64,000 bases of DNA from NCBI GenBank assembly GCA_019454185.1, contig CP075368.1:2087649-2151648 (forward strand), in the 5' to 3' direction. Below the pieces are notes generated by a model, which was given only the letters and a program-made list of their open reading frames with translations, did not search any database and was not told where the DNA came from. Shown here piece by piece: positions 1-7,651 of this stretch (position 1 is its first letter; every line of letters begins with the position of its first letter). This DNA comes from Phycisphaeraceae bacterium (GTDB lineage Bacteria; Planctomycetota; Phycisphaerae; Phycisphaerales; UBA1924). The translations under genes were made by a program, and so were the position numbers.

Positions 1-427
1 TCGCCAGGTACACAAAGCAGACGCCCAGCAGCAGCTTCACCGCCTGCACGATCGTCTTGTGCTTTGCCCCCTCGAACCCGTACAACACCGCCAGAAGATC
101 GATCAACTGCCCGAACGCCCACGTCGCCAGCATCCCCGCCGCCAGCCCCACAAGGATCCCCACCAGCGTCGAGATCCGCTTGCGTGGCGTCAGGATGTCC
201 GCGAAGACCACCAGCGCGCCGATCATCAGCACGATCGCGATCGTCCACGGCACATTCCGAAGCCGCGCCTCCCCCGTCGCCGGGTCGTCGGCAAGCTCCG
301 TCAGATACAGGAACGACGCGATCGTGAAGACCACCACGAACGCCAGACGCACGAAGTTCACCACCGTGTTGCGCGCACGCTGCTGCACCTCGGCAACCGT
401 CTCAAAGGATGGGCTGGACTTCCGCAC
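1..427 (-). CDS. YacL-like PIN/TRAM membrane protein, N-terminal part (3' end outside window)
   Basis: Read on the minus strand, this is an open frame of about 142 codons that runs off the left edge. It shows about four hydrophobic segments: NFVRLAFVVVFTIASFLYL, then WTIAIVLMIGALVVFADIL, a third after a KRIS turn, and the start of a fourth at the edge (VKLLLGVCFVYLA). This layout matches the membrane part of PIN/TRAM (YacL-like) proteins, whose nuclease and TRAM domains follow further on; that part is not visible, so the family call is inference. I chose the GTG at 427 because a TACACT box ends 8 bases before it and no ribosome binding site is present. In-frame ATGs at 457 and 466 are alternatives. 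The gene diverges from the SRP RNA. Confidence 0.65.
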   Translation of the reverse strand, partial: MRKSSPSFETVAEVQQRARNTVVNFVRLAFVVVFTIASFLYLTELADDPATGEARLRNVPWTIAIVLMIGALVVFADILTPRKRISTLVGILVGLAAGMLATWAFGQLIDLLAVLYGFEGAKHKTIVQAVKLLLGVCFVYLA

Positions 428-435
428 GCAAGCGG

Positions 436-441
436 AGTGTA
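436..441 (-). promoter_or_regulatory. TACACT -10 box for the YacL-like gene
   Basis: TACACT on the minus strand, 8 bases before the GTG at 427. The same hexamer sits 7 bases before the starts of aroK and the fucosidase gene, which supports it as a promoter of this genome. No clear -35 element is seen. Confidence 0.4.
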
Positions 442-477
442 CGCGATGCACCGCCATGCGTACCATCAGCCCACTCC

Positions 478-595
478 CGCCGGTCGACGGCCGGGCCCGG
501 TGCACGGGTGTCCCGTGAACCTGGTCAGGGCTTGACCGCAGCAGCCATAAGCGAGCGTCATCCGGTGCCGCCGGTGTCCTGGCCGTCGACCGGCG
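478..595 (+). ncRNA. ffs: Signal recognition particle RNA (4.5S, small bacterial type)
   Basis: The conserved SRP54-binding core of helix 8 is visible at 522-545: GGTCAGG, a ten-base apical part, then AGCAGCC. It is flanked by GTGAACCT before and ATAAGCGAG after, as in bacterial 4.5S RNAs. The ends of the RNA close in a perfect 14-bp stem, 479-492 (GCCGGTCGACGGCC) with 581-594, giving an RNA of about 116 nt. The apical part reads GC-TTGACC-GC, so the loop is of the UGAC type rather than the common GGAA. The RNA pairs with Ffh to target membrane proteins to the translocon. It lies between the divergent YacL-like gene and flgI. No U-rich terminator follows. Confidence 0.88.
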
Positions 596-685
596 AGAGT
601 GCGCGCTCATCCGCGTCCCCACTTCCACTCCCTGAGCGTTGTACCGATTGCCTCTCTCTCCTGCTTATACCCATCGCCCTCTTAC

Positions 686-701
686 CTGGCACTCCATTCG
701 C
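686..701 (+). promoter_or_regulatory. Possible sigma-54-type promoter before flgI
   Basis: CTGGCAC at 686-692 followed by TTCGC at 697-701 keeps the GG-N10-GC spacing that defines -24/-12 promoters and matches the TGGCAC half well, but the -12 half is TTCGC rather than TTGC. It lies 34 bases before the flgI start. Sigma-54 control of rod, ring and hook genes is common in bacteria. No other flagellar gene here has the same motif. Confidence 0.3.
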
Positions 702-735
702 GTCTCCCCTCCCGACACCTCGCCCGGAGCACGCG

Positions 736-1845
736 ATGCGCAGCACATACCTCTTTCCACGCGTCGTCCTTGCGCTCTGCGCAATCGCCGCCGCATCCCT
801 CACCAACAACGCCCACGCGCAGTCCATCACCGTCAAAGACCTCGCCCGCGTCAAAGGCGAGGGTGAGTCCGTTCTCAGAGGCGTCGGCCTCGTCATGGGA
901 CTCCCAGGCACCGGCGACTCCGGCAAAGAACTCGTCTCCGCGCGCCCCCTCGCCCAGGTCCTCCAGAACGCCGGCGTCCCCGTCCCCGACCTGAAGGAAC
1001 TCCAGAAGAGCAAGTCCGTCGCCCTCGTGATGGTCACCTGCACCGTTCCCGCAAGCGGCGCACTCACCGACGACCGACTCGATGTCCACATCGCGACCCT
1101 CAACTCCGCCAAGTCGATCAAGGGCGGCCGCCTCTTCCTCTCCCCTCTCTCCGGACCCATCCCGGGACAGGCCGTCTTCGCCATCGCAGAAGGGGCCGTC
1201 GAGATCGAAGACCCCTCCGTCCCCACAACCGGCCGAGTACGCCTCGGCGCACGTCTCGTAAGAGACATCCCCACAGGCACGATCTCACGCACCTTCGACC
1301 TCATCCTCGAACCCACATTCTCCGGCTGGTCCGCGGCATCCCAGATCGCCATCGCCATCAACGACGGCTACTTCGCCTCCCCCATCCACCGAGGCCCCCC
1401 CGTCGCCGTTCAGGTTGACGATCGAGTCATCCGCATCCAGATCCCCGACCCCGAGCTCGACAACCCCGGCCCCTTTGTCGCGGACGTCATGAGCACGCCC
1501 CTCAACCCCGAACTCCTGCGCCTCCCCGCCATGGTCGTTGTCAACTCACGCACCGGCGCGATCATCGTCACCAAGGACGTCCGCATCGGACCCGTCGCGA
1601 TCACCCACAAAGACCTCACGATCACGACCACCGTCCCTGCCCCTGTCCCCTCCCCCGCCGACCCGCTCATCGAGCGCTCCCGCTGGGCCGGGCTCGAAAC
1701 CGACGCCCGTCCCGTCGAACAGGCACGCCTCTCAGACCTCCTCCGCGCCCTCGACCGCCTCGACATCCCCTCCCAGGACCAGATCGAGATCCTCCAGACA
1801 CTCCACAAGTCCGGGCGTCTCCACGCACGCCTCGTCATCGACTGA
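736..1845 (+). CDS. flgI: Flagellar P-ring protein FlgI
   Basis: The protein has 369 residues, the usual length for FlgI. It has an N-terminal export signal of about 28 residues with a VVLALCAIAAASL core and an AHAQ-like cleavage site. The mature part opens with the family signature (ITVKDLARVKG, then GLVMGLPGTGDSGKE) and carries the PLSGP and VVVNSRTGAIIV segments typical of FlgI. FlgI assembles the periplasmic bushing around the flagellar rod. I placed the start at the ATG at 736 because upstream in-frame codons would precede the signal peptide with non-FlgI sequence. It heads the flagellar block, 13 bases before the flgJ-like gene. No FlgH or FlgA is seen in the window. Confidence 0.95.
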   Translation: MRSTYLFPRVVLALCAIAAASLTNNAHAQSITVKDLARVKGEGESVLRGVGLVMGLPGTGDSGKELVSARPLAQVLQNAGVPVPDLKELQKSKSVALVMVTCTVPASGALTDDRLDVHIATLNSAKSIKGGRLFLSPLSGPIPGQAVFAIAEGAVEIEDPSVPTTGRVRLGARLVRDIPTGTISRTFDLILEPTFSGWSAASQIAIAINDGYFASPIHRGPPVAVQVDDRVIRIQIPDPELDNPGPFVADVMSTPLNPELLRLPAMVVVNSRTGAIIVTKDVRIGPVAITHKDLTITTTVPAPVPSPADPLIERSRWAGLETDARPVEQARLSDLLRALDRLDIPSQDQIEILQTLHKSGRLHARLVID

Positions 1846-1858
1846 CAAGACACCGCAC

Positions 1859-2233
1859 ATGCCCCCAGACAACACCATCACCAACTCCTTGCTCTCCCGC
1901 ACCCAGCTCCCCCCCCACGCCACCCACATGGCCCCGGGCAGCGCGATCCGGAGCCAACGCTCCTTCGCCGAAGTCATGTCCATCGCCGACAGAGGCCCCC
2001 TCGCCACCGCGCCGAATCCGCGCGAAATCGCCGAGACCTTTGTCTCCGTCGCCCTCGTCCAGCCCATCCTCGCACAGGCACGCGAAACCACCTGGGCCGC
2101 AGAGCCCTTCGCACCCTCACAGGCCGAGAAACAGTTCGGCGCGCTCCTCGACGCACAGGTCGCGCGCGAGATCACCTCCGCCGCACGCCTCCCGCTCGTC
2201 GACCGACTGGCACGAGATATGCGGAGAGTCTGA
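1859..2233 (+). CDS. flgJ: FlgJ N-terminal-domain (rod-binding) protein
   Basis: This 124-residue protein lacks the muramidase domain of enterobacterial FlgJ and corresponds to the short rod-binding form. The C-terminal half (VSVALVQPILAQARE, FGALLDAQVAREIT, then LVDRLARDM) resembles the FlgJ N-domain pattern in which a short helical region caps the growing rod. It starts 13 bases after the flgI stop and sits before flgN and flgK, which is the usual place for flgJ. Similarity is weak by eye, so position in the operon carries much of the assignment. Peptidoglycan opening for the rod would need a separate enzyme. Confidence 0.7.
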   Translation: MPPDNTITNSLLSRTQLPPHATHMAPGSAIRSQRSFAEVMSIADRGPLATAPNPREIAETFVSVALVQPILAQARETTWAAEPFAPSQAEKQFGALLDAQVAREITSAARLPLVDRLARDMRRV

Positions 2234-2287
2234 CCAAGCCCCGCGCCCGCCCTCCCACGCCGGACGCACACCGCCGGAGCCGCACGG

Positions 2288-2797
2288 ATGTCCCAACGCC
2301 GAGCACACGAAGAGAACACCAACTCGACGCTCGGCTCGCAGCTCGAATCGCTCCTCCACGCACTCATCGCGGCACACCACCGCCTCGGCGAAGCCGTCGA
2401 AGCTCATCGCGTCGCAATCTCACTCGCCCACAGCGAAGGCATCCGCATCGCCATCGATGAGCAGACCGAGGCCCTCACACAGATCGCCGATCTCGAACGC
2501 GCCCGCGCCGCCCTCGTCGGCAACGGCCAGCCACGCACCATCACCGAACTCGCCGCAGATCTCCCGGAGCCCGACCGCTCCCGAATCATCACCCTCGCCT
2601 CGGACCTCCGAACGCTCATCGGCGAACTCCGCTCAAAGCAGGCCGTCGTCAGATCCGCCACACGCTCGCTCCTCTCACACACACAAGGGCTCATGGCCCA
2701 GGTCGGAGCAGCCCTCAGCCACGCAGGCACATACGGACGAGCCGGCAAAGTCCAGAGCACAACGCCCGCGTGCGCCGCACTGGATCTCTCCACATGA
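2288..2797 (+). CDS. flgN: FlgN-type flagellar export chaperone
   Basis: A 169-residue, strongly helical protein (LGSQLESLLHALIAAHHRLG, then a long middle helix around QTEALTQIADLERARAAL) with few hydrophobic stretches and no signal peptide, as expected for FlgN. FlgN binds the C-termini of FlgK and FlgL and delivers them to the flagellar export gate. Its stop overlaps the flgK start by ATGA at 2794-2797, so the two are probably translationally coupled, which fits a chaperone and its client. FlgN sequences diverge greatly, so the call rests on helical character, length and position. Confidence 0.75.
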   Translation: MSQRRAHEENTNSTLGSQLESLLHALIAAHHRLGEAVEAHRVAISLAHSEGIRIAIDEQTEALTQIADLERARAALVGNGQPRTITELAADLPEPDRSRIITLASDLRTLIGELRSKQAVVRSATRSLLSHTQGLMAQVGAALSHAGTYGRAGKVQSTTPACAALDLST

Positions 2798-4518
2798 GTC
2801 TCTCCGCAGCCATGCAGATCGGTCGCACCGCGCTCAGCGCAAGCCAGCTTGGCATCGCCACGACCGGCAACAACATGGCAAACGCCGCGACGCCCGGCTA
2901 CAGACGCCAGCTCGCAACCCTCACCCCCTCAAAGGGCGCGGGCCGCGGGCTCGCTGGCTCCGTCGGCCTCGGTGTTGCCGTCGCCGACATCCGCCGCCAG
3001 GTCTCCATCTCGCTTGAGAACCGCACACGCGGCGCACTCTCCGACGAGCACGCCTCTTACGCAAGACAAAACATCCTCGGTGCCATCGAAACCGCCCTCG
3101 GCGAACTCGGCGACAATGACCTCTCCTCCCAGCTCTCTTCCTTCTTCAACGCATGGTCGGAACGCGCCAATCTCGTCCAATCCAGCGCGGTCGTCGTGCA
3201 GGAAGGCCGCTCCCTCTCCTCATTCATCCAGCGCCTCCGGGGTGAACTCACCTCTCAACGCACGCAGCTCGACCAGGAACTCGGACAGGCCTCCCTCCGA
3301 GCCAGCGACCTCATCGACCGCATCGCCGGCCTCAACACCGCAATCGCCCAGTCCGAAGTCGCCTCCACAACCGCGAACTCACTCAGAGACCAGCGCGACG
3401 CGCTCATCGAAGAACTCGCCACGATGGTCGATGTCTCAGTCATCGAACGAGGCGGCTCCACCGACATCCTCATCGGCTCCACGCCCGTCGTCCTCGACGG
3501 CATCAGCCGAGGCCTCACCATGCAGCGGAGCGCGAACGGAGAGATCCGCCTCGCCACCCGCGACGACGGCACGCTCCTCTCCCCGAAGTCCGGTGCCATC
3601 GGCTCGCTCCTCGCAGAACGCACCGGAGCCGTCGACCGATCCATCAACGCCCTCGACTCCCTCGCCTCGAACCTCATCCACGAGGTCAACAAACTCCACT
3701 CCACCTCGATCGGCGACGCCTGGTTGCAGTCCTCCGCCGCATCACTCCGCATCCCGGTTGCCGACCGCTCGCTCGCACTGAACGATCCCGCAAACGCCAC
3801 CCTGCGCTCTCTACCCTTCGCGCCGACCAACGGCGGCTTCAATGTCAACATCCGCAACACCGCGACCGGCGCGATCACAACCGTGCGAGTTGGCGTCGAT
3901 CTCGACGGCCTCACCGCCGCAGCCACCCCCGGCACATCCAACGACACCTCCGCCGAAGATATCCGCAGCGCGCTGCACGCCATCCCCGGCCTCAACGCCG
4001 CCTTCACTCCCGACGGCTCGCTCAGCATCGCCGCAAACGCCGGCTTCGAGTACTCATTCTCCGACGACACCTCAGGCGTCCTCGCCGTCCTCGGTATCAA
4101 CGCCTACTTCACCGGCACAAACGCCTCAGACATCAACATCTCCTCAACCCTCGACGCCAACCCCGGCATGCTCGGCGTCGGCACATGGGGCCCGGGAGGC
4201 CTCGTCGAAAACGGCGCCGCCCTCGCACTCGCCGGACTCAACGCAAAGCAGATCCCCGCACTCGGCGGACGCACACTCCTCGCCGCATGGCGAGACCACG
4301 TCACCGTCACCGCCTCCGCCGCTTCCGCGGCTCAAACAGAAGCCGCCGCCGCGACCGTCGTCAGAGAATCCCTCGACAGCCAACGCGCCGCCGTCAGCGG
4401 CGTCTCCCTCGACGAAGAGGCCATCAACCTCCTCAACTTTCAGCAGCAATACCAGGCCGGCGCACGCGTCATCGAAGTCGCTCGACAACTGATGGAGTCA
4501 CTCCTGAGCATCGTCTGA
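2794..4518 (+). CDS. flgK: Flagellar hook-associated protein 1 FlgK
   Basis: A 574-residue protein with the conserved N-terminal coiled coil of rod/hook proteins (SLSAAMQIGRTALSAS, GNNMANAATPGYRRQ) and a matching C-terminal end (VSLDEEAINLLNFQQQYQAG, then ARVIEVARQLMESLLSIV). The central part is Ser/Thr-rich and includes two beta-rich insert domains. FlgK forms the first layer of the junction between hook and filament. It begins within the flgN stop and ends 16 bases before flgL, so flgN-flgK-flgL look like one transcript. Length is within the normal FlgK range. Confidence 0.95.
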   Translation: MSLSAAMQIGRTALSASQLGIATTGNNMANAATPGYRRQLATLTPSKGAGRGLAGSVGLGVAVADIRRQVSISLENRTRGALSDEHASYARQNILGAIETALGELGDNDLSSQLSSFFNAWSERANLVQSSAVVVQEGRSLSSFIQRLRGELTSQRTQLDQELGQASLRASDLIDRIAGLNTAIAQSEVASTTANSLRDQRDALIEELATMVDVSVIERGGSTDILIGSTPVVLDGISRGLTMQRSANGEIRLATRDDGTLLSPKSGAIGSLLAERTGAVDRSINALDSLASNLIHEVNKLHSTSIGDAWLQSSAASLRIPVADRSLALNDPANATLRSLPFAPTNGGFNVNIRNTATGAITTVRVGVDLDGLTAAATPGTSNDTSAEDIRSALHAIPGLNAAFTPDGSLSIAANAGFEYSFSDDTSGVLAVLGINAYFTGTNASDINISSTLDANPGMLGVGTWGPGGLVENGAALALAGLNAKQIPALGGRTLLAAWRDHVTVTASAASAAQTEAAAATVVRESLDSQRAAVSGVSLDEEAINLLNFQQQYQAGARVIEVARQLMESLLSIV

Positions 4519-4534
4519 GTTCCGGACGCCACCC

Positions 4535-6616
4535 ATGACCAGCATCCCCCCAGGACTCTCCCGCGCCCCAAACCTGCTGATGAGCCGGAACGCTCTGAGC
4601 ACCATCAATCGCACCAGCGTCGGCCTCTACAGAGTCCAGCAGCAGATCTCCACCGGACAACGAATCTCAAGGCCCGGCGAAGATCCCGTCGCCGCCGCAA
4701 CGCTCTCCGTCCTCGACGCTCGCCTCGAGCGTTCCTCCCAGCTCCTTCGCAACATGCAGCACGCCGCCGCCTCGCTCGCCACCATCGACACCGCCCTCTC
4801 CGAGGCCTCCGACCTCGTCAACGAAGCCATGCAGATCGCCTCCGAGCAGGTCAACAGCACCTCCAGCCCCGAAGAGCGGGCCGCCCAGGCAACCATCGTC
4901 GACTCACTCTTGAGACAACTCTTCACCCTCTCGAATCGCTCCGGAGTCCAGGGACACATCTTCGCCGGCTCAACCCCCGGCTCCTCCCCGGTCACGGAGT
5001 TCTTCGGCGCGTACCGCTACACAGGGTCGGGCCCCGGGCTCGTCACAGACATCCGGCTCGGCTCCACCGCCCCACTCACACTCGGAAACCCCGGAGCCAT
5101 CGGCGCCACATCCGCGCGGCACAACGGCTTCGTCGATCTCGCGCCCACCCTCACCGGCTCAACCCGCCTCCGCGATGCGGACGGCGCACGCGGACTCGGC
5201 ATCTCCACCGGCGCGATCAGCATGCGATTCGACGGCGGACCGGCCGTAACCATCGACCTCTCACACGCAGAGACCTTCGCCGACGTCGCCCACACAATCA
5301 CCGCAGCCATCCGCCAGTATGAATCCGACAACAGCACCACAATCCTCGGACCGGGCGGCGTCTCTTTCTCCGGCGAATCCCTCTCGTTCGACATCGTCGG
5401 AGGCACAACCGATCCCATCCTGACCTTCTCCGATATCGGCTCCGGCATCACAGCCCGCGACCTCGGGCTCGCATCCGACACCGCACCCATCACATTCGAT
5501 GCCGGCTCACCCGATGGCGCATCGGTCAGCCCCAGGGTCACCTGGTCCACGCCACTCTCCGCCCTCGCAGGCCTCGACATCGCAGGCAGCGGCACGCTCG
5601 GATCGATCCGCGTCTCAAACGCCGGACGCACCGCCGAGATCAACCTCGCCGACGCCGAGACCCTCCAGGACATCAAGAACCTCCTCGAAACCGCCGGGCT
5701 GGGCATACGCGTCGCCATCAACCAGAGCGGCACCGGTATCGACATCCACAACGAGGTCTCCGGCTCGCGGGCCGGAGCTCTCTCGATCACAGACACCGAC
5801 GCCACCAATCAGTCGGCCCTCCGCCTCGGCATCCGGACCTTCTCCGGCGCGACTCTCGCCTCTCAACTGAACGACGGAAGAGGCGTCCGCATCGTCCACA
5901 ATCGCACCGACCCGATCACAGGTCTCCCCGATAGCTCCCTTGATGTCGATTTCAGGATCGGACTCGGCGATGCCGACGGAACGCTCATCGACATCGACCT
6001 CCGACCCGAAGACCTCACCACCATCGATGCCGTTCTTGCGCGAATCAACGCGCAACTCGACGCCGGAGCAACCGCCGCAGGGCACACCCCGGGCACGATC
6101 CGCGCGTCCCTCAGCCCCACCGCCAACGGAATCGTCATCGAACGCACCGGTGTCTTCCCATCCCCCATCAGTCTGGAACGCACCAACAACTCCAACGCGC
6201 TCGAAGACCTCGGCCTCCTCAATACCACTATCGCGACCGATGGCTCATCCACCCTCGGACGCGATGTCGCCGCCGTCAGGGTCGACAGTCTCTTCACAGC
6301 TCTCATCGATCTCCGAGAGGCCCTCGCAACCAACAGCACGTCTGGCATAGCGATTGCGGGAGAGAACCTCCAGCGGTTCGTCGATCGCGTCGCGCAGGAG
6401 CGCGCCGTCGTCGGCGGATACGCACGTCGGATAGACCTCGAGACTGTCTACGAAGAAGGACGCCGCACCGTGGACCAGACCACACGCAGCCAACTCCTCG
6501 ACACGGACTACGCAGAGGCAGTGACACGCATGACCCTCCTCCAGACACAGCTCAACGCGGGACTCCAGTCAACCGTCGCCGCGACCAGCAGAACCCTCTT
6601 GGACTTTCTGGGCTGA
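4535..6616 (+). CDS. flgL: Flagellar hook-associated protein 3 FlgL, greatly enlarged
   Basis: The N-terminus (SRNALSTINRTSVGLYRVQQ, QISTGQRISRPGEDPVAAA) and C-terminus (QTQLNAGLQSTVAATSR, LLDFLG) are the flagellin-like D0/D1 coiled coils of FlgL. At 693 residues it is about twice the usual 300-400. The extra length is a central region with at least three units resembling flagellin/hook IN domains: near residues 225-300 (IDLSHAETFADVAHTITAAI), 350-430 (NLADAETLQDIKNLLETAGL) and 480-570 (RPEDLTTIDAVLARINAQL). FlgL links FlgK to the filament. The enlarged exposed part probably decorates the junction surface; that is inference. Confidence 0.92.
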   Translation: MTSIPPGLSRAPNLLMSRNALSTINRTSVGLYRVQQQISTGQRISRPGEDPVAAATLSVLDARLERSSQLLRNMQHAAASLATIDTALSEASDLVNEAMQIASEQVNSTSSPEERAAQATIVDSLLRQLFTLSNRSGVQGHIFAGSTPGSSPVTEFFGAYRYTGSGPGLVTDIRLGSTAPLTLGNPGAIGATSARHNGFVDLAPTLTGSTRLRDADGARGLGISTGAISMRFDGGPAVTIDLSHAETFADVAHTITAAIRQYESDNSTTILGPGGVSFSGESLSFDIVGGTTDPILTFSDIGSGITARDLGLASDTAPITFDAGSPDGASVSPRVTWSTPLSALAGLDIAGSGTLGSIRVSNAGRTAEINLADAETLQDIKNLLETAGLGIRVAINQSGTGIDIHNEVSGSRAGALSITDTDATNQSALRLGIRTFSGATLASQLNDGRGVRIVHNRTDPITGLPDSSLDVDFRIGLGDADGTLIDIDLRPEDLTTIDAVLARINAQLDAGATAAGHTPGTIRASLSPTANGIVIERTGVFPSPISLERTNNSNALEDLGLLNTTIATDGSSTLGRDVAAVRVDSLFTALIDLREALATNSTSGIAIAGENLQRFVDRVAQERAVVGGYARRIDLETVYEEGRRTVDQTTRSQLLDTDYAEAVTRMTLLQTQLNAGLQSTVAATSRTLLDFLG

Positions 6617-6745
6617 CGCCCGGCAGAGTCGTTTCAAGGACTGAACCTCACGCCGGCCCGGCCCCGTCGATGAGGAACGCGACCGCGGCCCACCGTTGGA
6701 GGGTGGGAGCCGGTCGCCAACAAGGCCGTGGGAATGGAGCGCACA

Positions 6746-7192
6746 ATGGACGTGCGAACGACTCGGTTCGGTGTCATCCAGATCCAGGACGATCGGGTGA
6801 TCACCTTCCCCGCGGGACTCCTCGGCTTCGCCGGCCGCACACGCTTCTGCCTGCTCGAGCCGGGCGAGGACGCGTGCTTCTTCTGGCTCCAGTCACTCGA
6901 TGACCCGGGCCTGGCCTTCGTCGTCACCGACCCCTCGCTCTTCGTCCCCGAGTACTCCGTGCCGATCCGCGCCGAGCAGATGGAATCGCTCACGCTGGCT
7001 CGCCTCGAAGACGCCCAGGTCTTCGTGATCGTCAACAAGGTCGACGGACAGCTCACCGGAAACCTCCAGGGGCCGCTCGTCGTCAACACGCTCACGAGGA
7101 CCGGAGAACAGATGGTCCTCGCGGAGAAGCGCTGGACGACTCGCCATCCGCTCATGCGGGTCGGCCAGCCGGCGGCGCGTGCGACCGCCTGA
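6746..7192 (+). CDS. fliW: Flagellar assembly factor FliW
   Basis: A 148-residue protein with the FliW pattern: VITFPAGLLGF near residue 17, LQSLDDPGLAFVVTDP near 46, then NKVDGQLTGNLQGPLVVN and a VLAEKRWTTRHPL end. FliW binds flagellin or, when flagellin has been exported, CsrA, and blocks CsrA allosterically. I chose the ATG at 6746 because GGAG at 6736-6739 lies 6 bases before it; a GTG at 6728 and an ATG at 6734 are in frame. Its neighbours are csrA (101 bases on) and two flagellin genes, so all parts of the three-way switch are together. Confidence 0.92.
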   Translation: MDVRTTRFGVIQIQDDRVITFPAGLLGFAGRTRFCLLEPGEDACFFWLQSLDDPGLAFVVTDPSLFVPEYSVPIRAEQMESLTLARLEDAQVFVIVNKVDGQLTGNLQGPLVVNTLTRTGEQMVLAEKRWTTRHPLMRVGQPAARATA

Positions 7193-7293
7193 GCCCCACG
7201 GCCCAGGCATCGCGGAAGAGGGTCGGGACGTCCCGCACGCATCGGCGTGTCGGGGGCATATCGCACGGACGCGAAAGACAAAGGAGCACACGG

Positions 7294-7611
7294 ATGCTCG
7301 TGCTCTCAAGACAGCGAGACGAAACCATCATGATCGGCGACGAGATCGAGATCACGGTGGTCGACATCCGAGGGGACAAGGTTCGCCTCGGCATCACGGC
7401 GCCCACAAGGATCGCCGTACACCGCAAAGAGGTCTACGAGGCGATCAAGCGAGAGAACCAGCAGGCATCTCGCATCGCCCAGGACCAGCTCGGTTCCATC
7501 CCACGGCCGATCTCACCCGGCCCCGCGCGGACGCGGGTCTCGGCACTCAGCGCGGGAAACCCCAACAGCCGCAACGACACACTCCCGCCAAGAGCCGCAA
7601 CCGGATCATGA
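7294..7611 (+). CDS. csrA: Carbon storage regulator CsrA with C-terminal extension
   Basis: Residues 1-60 are a typical CsrA (MLVLSRQRDETIMIGDEIEI, then GDKVRLGITAPTRIAVHRKE), including the conserved Arg in VHRKEVYEAI that contacts RNA GGA motifs. The protein is 105 residues, whereas most CsrA are 60-75; the extra 40 or so are Pro/Arg/Ser-rich and look disordered. CsrA represses translation by binding GGA near ribosome binding sites. A good ribosome binding site (AAGGAG) precedes the start. Both flagellin genes downstream carry CACGGAGGATG over their own ribosome binding sites, a plausible CsrA target. Confidence 0.95.
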   Translation: MLVLSRQRDETIMIGDEIEITVVDIRGDKVRLGITAPTRIAVHRKEVYEAIKRENQQASRIAQDQLGSIPRPISPGPARTRVSALSAGNPNSRNDTLPPRAATGS

Positions 7612-7651
7612 GACACACGACACACTCACGGGACCATCACGGAGGATGCCC

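Noticed and set aside
57..535. Plus-strand open frames at the left edge
   Set aside because: The minus strand shows clear membrane helices of a YacL-like protein, and 478-595 is the SRP RNA.
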